From assembly GCA_029948255.1 (NCBI GenBank), contig JALIZF010001782.1:653501-717500 (forward strand): a stretch of DNA of 64,000 nt. The letters are read 5' to 3'. A program made the translations under genes and the position numbers. This document shows positions 63,660 through 64,000 of the stretch, piece by piece (position 1 is the first letter of the stretch; each line of letters begins with the position of its first letter). This DNA comes from Telmatactis stephensoni. Its lineage: Eukaryota; Cnidaria; Anthozoa; Actiniaria; Isophelliidae. The notes beneath the pieces are model-generated. The model was not told the origin of the DNA and ran no database searches. It was given only the letters and a program-made list of their open reading frames with translations.

Positions 63660-64000
63660 AGGAATGTGTTTCTCAAATGTTATGCCCTTGGTATAAAAAT
63701 GATTACGGTGGTTTTCGGTATTCTGCGAACTCTGACCTTCATGCAGTCCGTTGGAATTTGGTTGACTATTTTACTAACAAAATGTTGGGAATGTTTTCAA
63801 ACCGTTTTTCAAATGTTATGCCAACGCTCTGAGAACGCTCATGAAAATCGTTGAGGATGTTTTTAAATGGTTTCTCAAGCGCTATTTCAACGATCTGAGA
63901 ATGCTTGCCGAAGCGTTGAGAATGTTTTTCAAAGCGTTGGTAATGTTTTCTAACGCATTCTCAACGGTCCAAAATGCGTTGAAATGAAATAATGCTTTAA
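63660..64000. repeat. Degenerate AACG-rich repeat array, right, cut by window edge
   Basis: Repeated units such as GAGAATGTTTTTCAAAGCGTT and AACGCATTCTCAACG run to the window end. Their sense is largely opposite to the array at 61850-62150. A 62-codon frame here is an artefact of the repeats. Confidence 0.45.

Noticed and set aside
63666..63854. 62-codon frame at the right edge
   Set aside because: It falls entirely in the AACG repeat array and has no domain.

Overview
The window is eukaryotic DNA: AT-rich, intron-containing, with GT/AG splice sites, tRNA-derived SINE sequence, many MITEs and no operons. The mix of elements (OTU-encoding Helitrons, Helentrons with a C-terminal endonuclease, RPA-like genes, a P2X7-type cysteine-rich domain, nested Tc1, hAT, PIF and CMC-type transposons) suggests an invertebrate, most likely a cnidarian such as a coral or sea anemone. 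That identification rests on remembered family resemblance, not on a search. Almost nothing here looks like ordinary host genes; the window is a nest of mobile elements, several inserted inside others.

Layout. 1-89 (-): lysine-rich start of a gene leaving the window. 136-4775: young Ty3/gypsy element with identical 154-bp LTRs and a GAAGT target duplication. 5584-16408: Helitron-like unit encoding a 2A/OTU protein, a Rep-helicase and a spliced RPA-like protein, interrupted by a 277-bp direct repeat with a 1.8-kb spacer. 17530-18965: a repeat block with a terminal hairpin that recurs at 37420-38277. 19239-25680: a Tc1-like transposase gene (dead: first catalytic Asp is Gly) split at a TA by a 4328-bp DD34E element, which carries an accessory gene and an intron-containing transposase, and split again by an unclassified insert. 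26490-34417: Helentron (2A-like leader, cysteine-peptidase-like domain, Rep, Pif1 helicase, endonuclease), followed at 35970-38712 by its probable RPA-like gene. 39037-44200: a peptidase-like fragment, a truncated PIF/Harbinger transposase, a decayed SAP-like/SWIM/YqaJ gene and a three-exon cysteine-rich gene with a P2X7 ballast-like domain, with MITEs. 45395-60590: a LINE whose esterase ORF1 is split by a 12,965-bp DNA transposon (45799-58763, TCC target duplication). Inside that giant element lie its own RAG1/CMC-like DDE transposase (itself split by a TTAA-flanked 1610-bp insert), a SINE, a 1.4-kb minisatellite with embedded MITEs, a complete hAT element (54439-57258) and a second gene beside the right terminus. 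60600-61480 (-): exons of an unrecognised gene. 61780-64000: noncoding DNA with degenerate terminal-type repeats.

How the parts work together. Three insertions can be checked at base level because removing the insert plus one target copy restores the reading frame of the host element: TCC in the LINE, TTAA in the CMC-like transposase, TA in the Tc1-like transposase. This orders the events: the LINE came first, then the giant element, then the TTAA insert and the hAT. The most interesting biology is the 2A-like ribosome-skipping motif just before the peptidase region in both Helitron-type elements, and the repeated pairing of Rep-helicase elements with RPA-like single-strand-binding genes.
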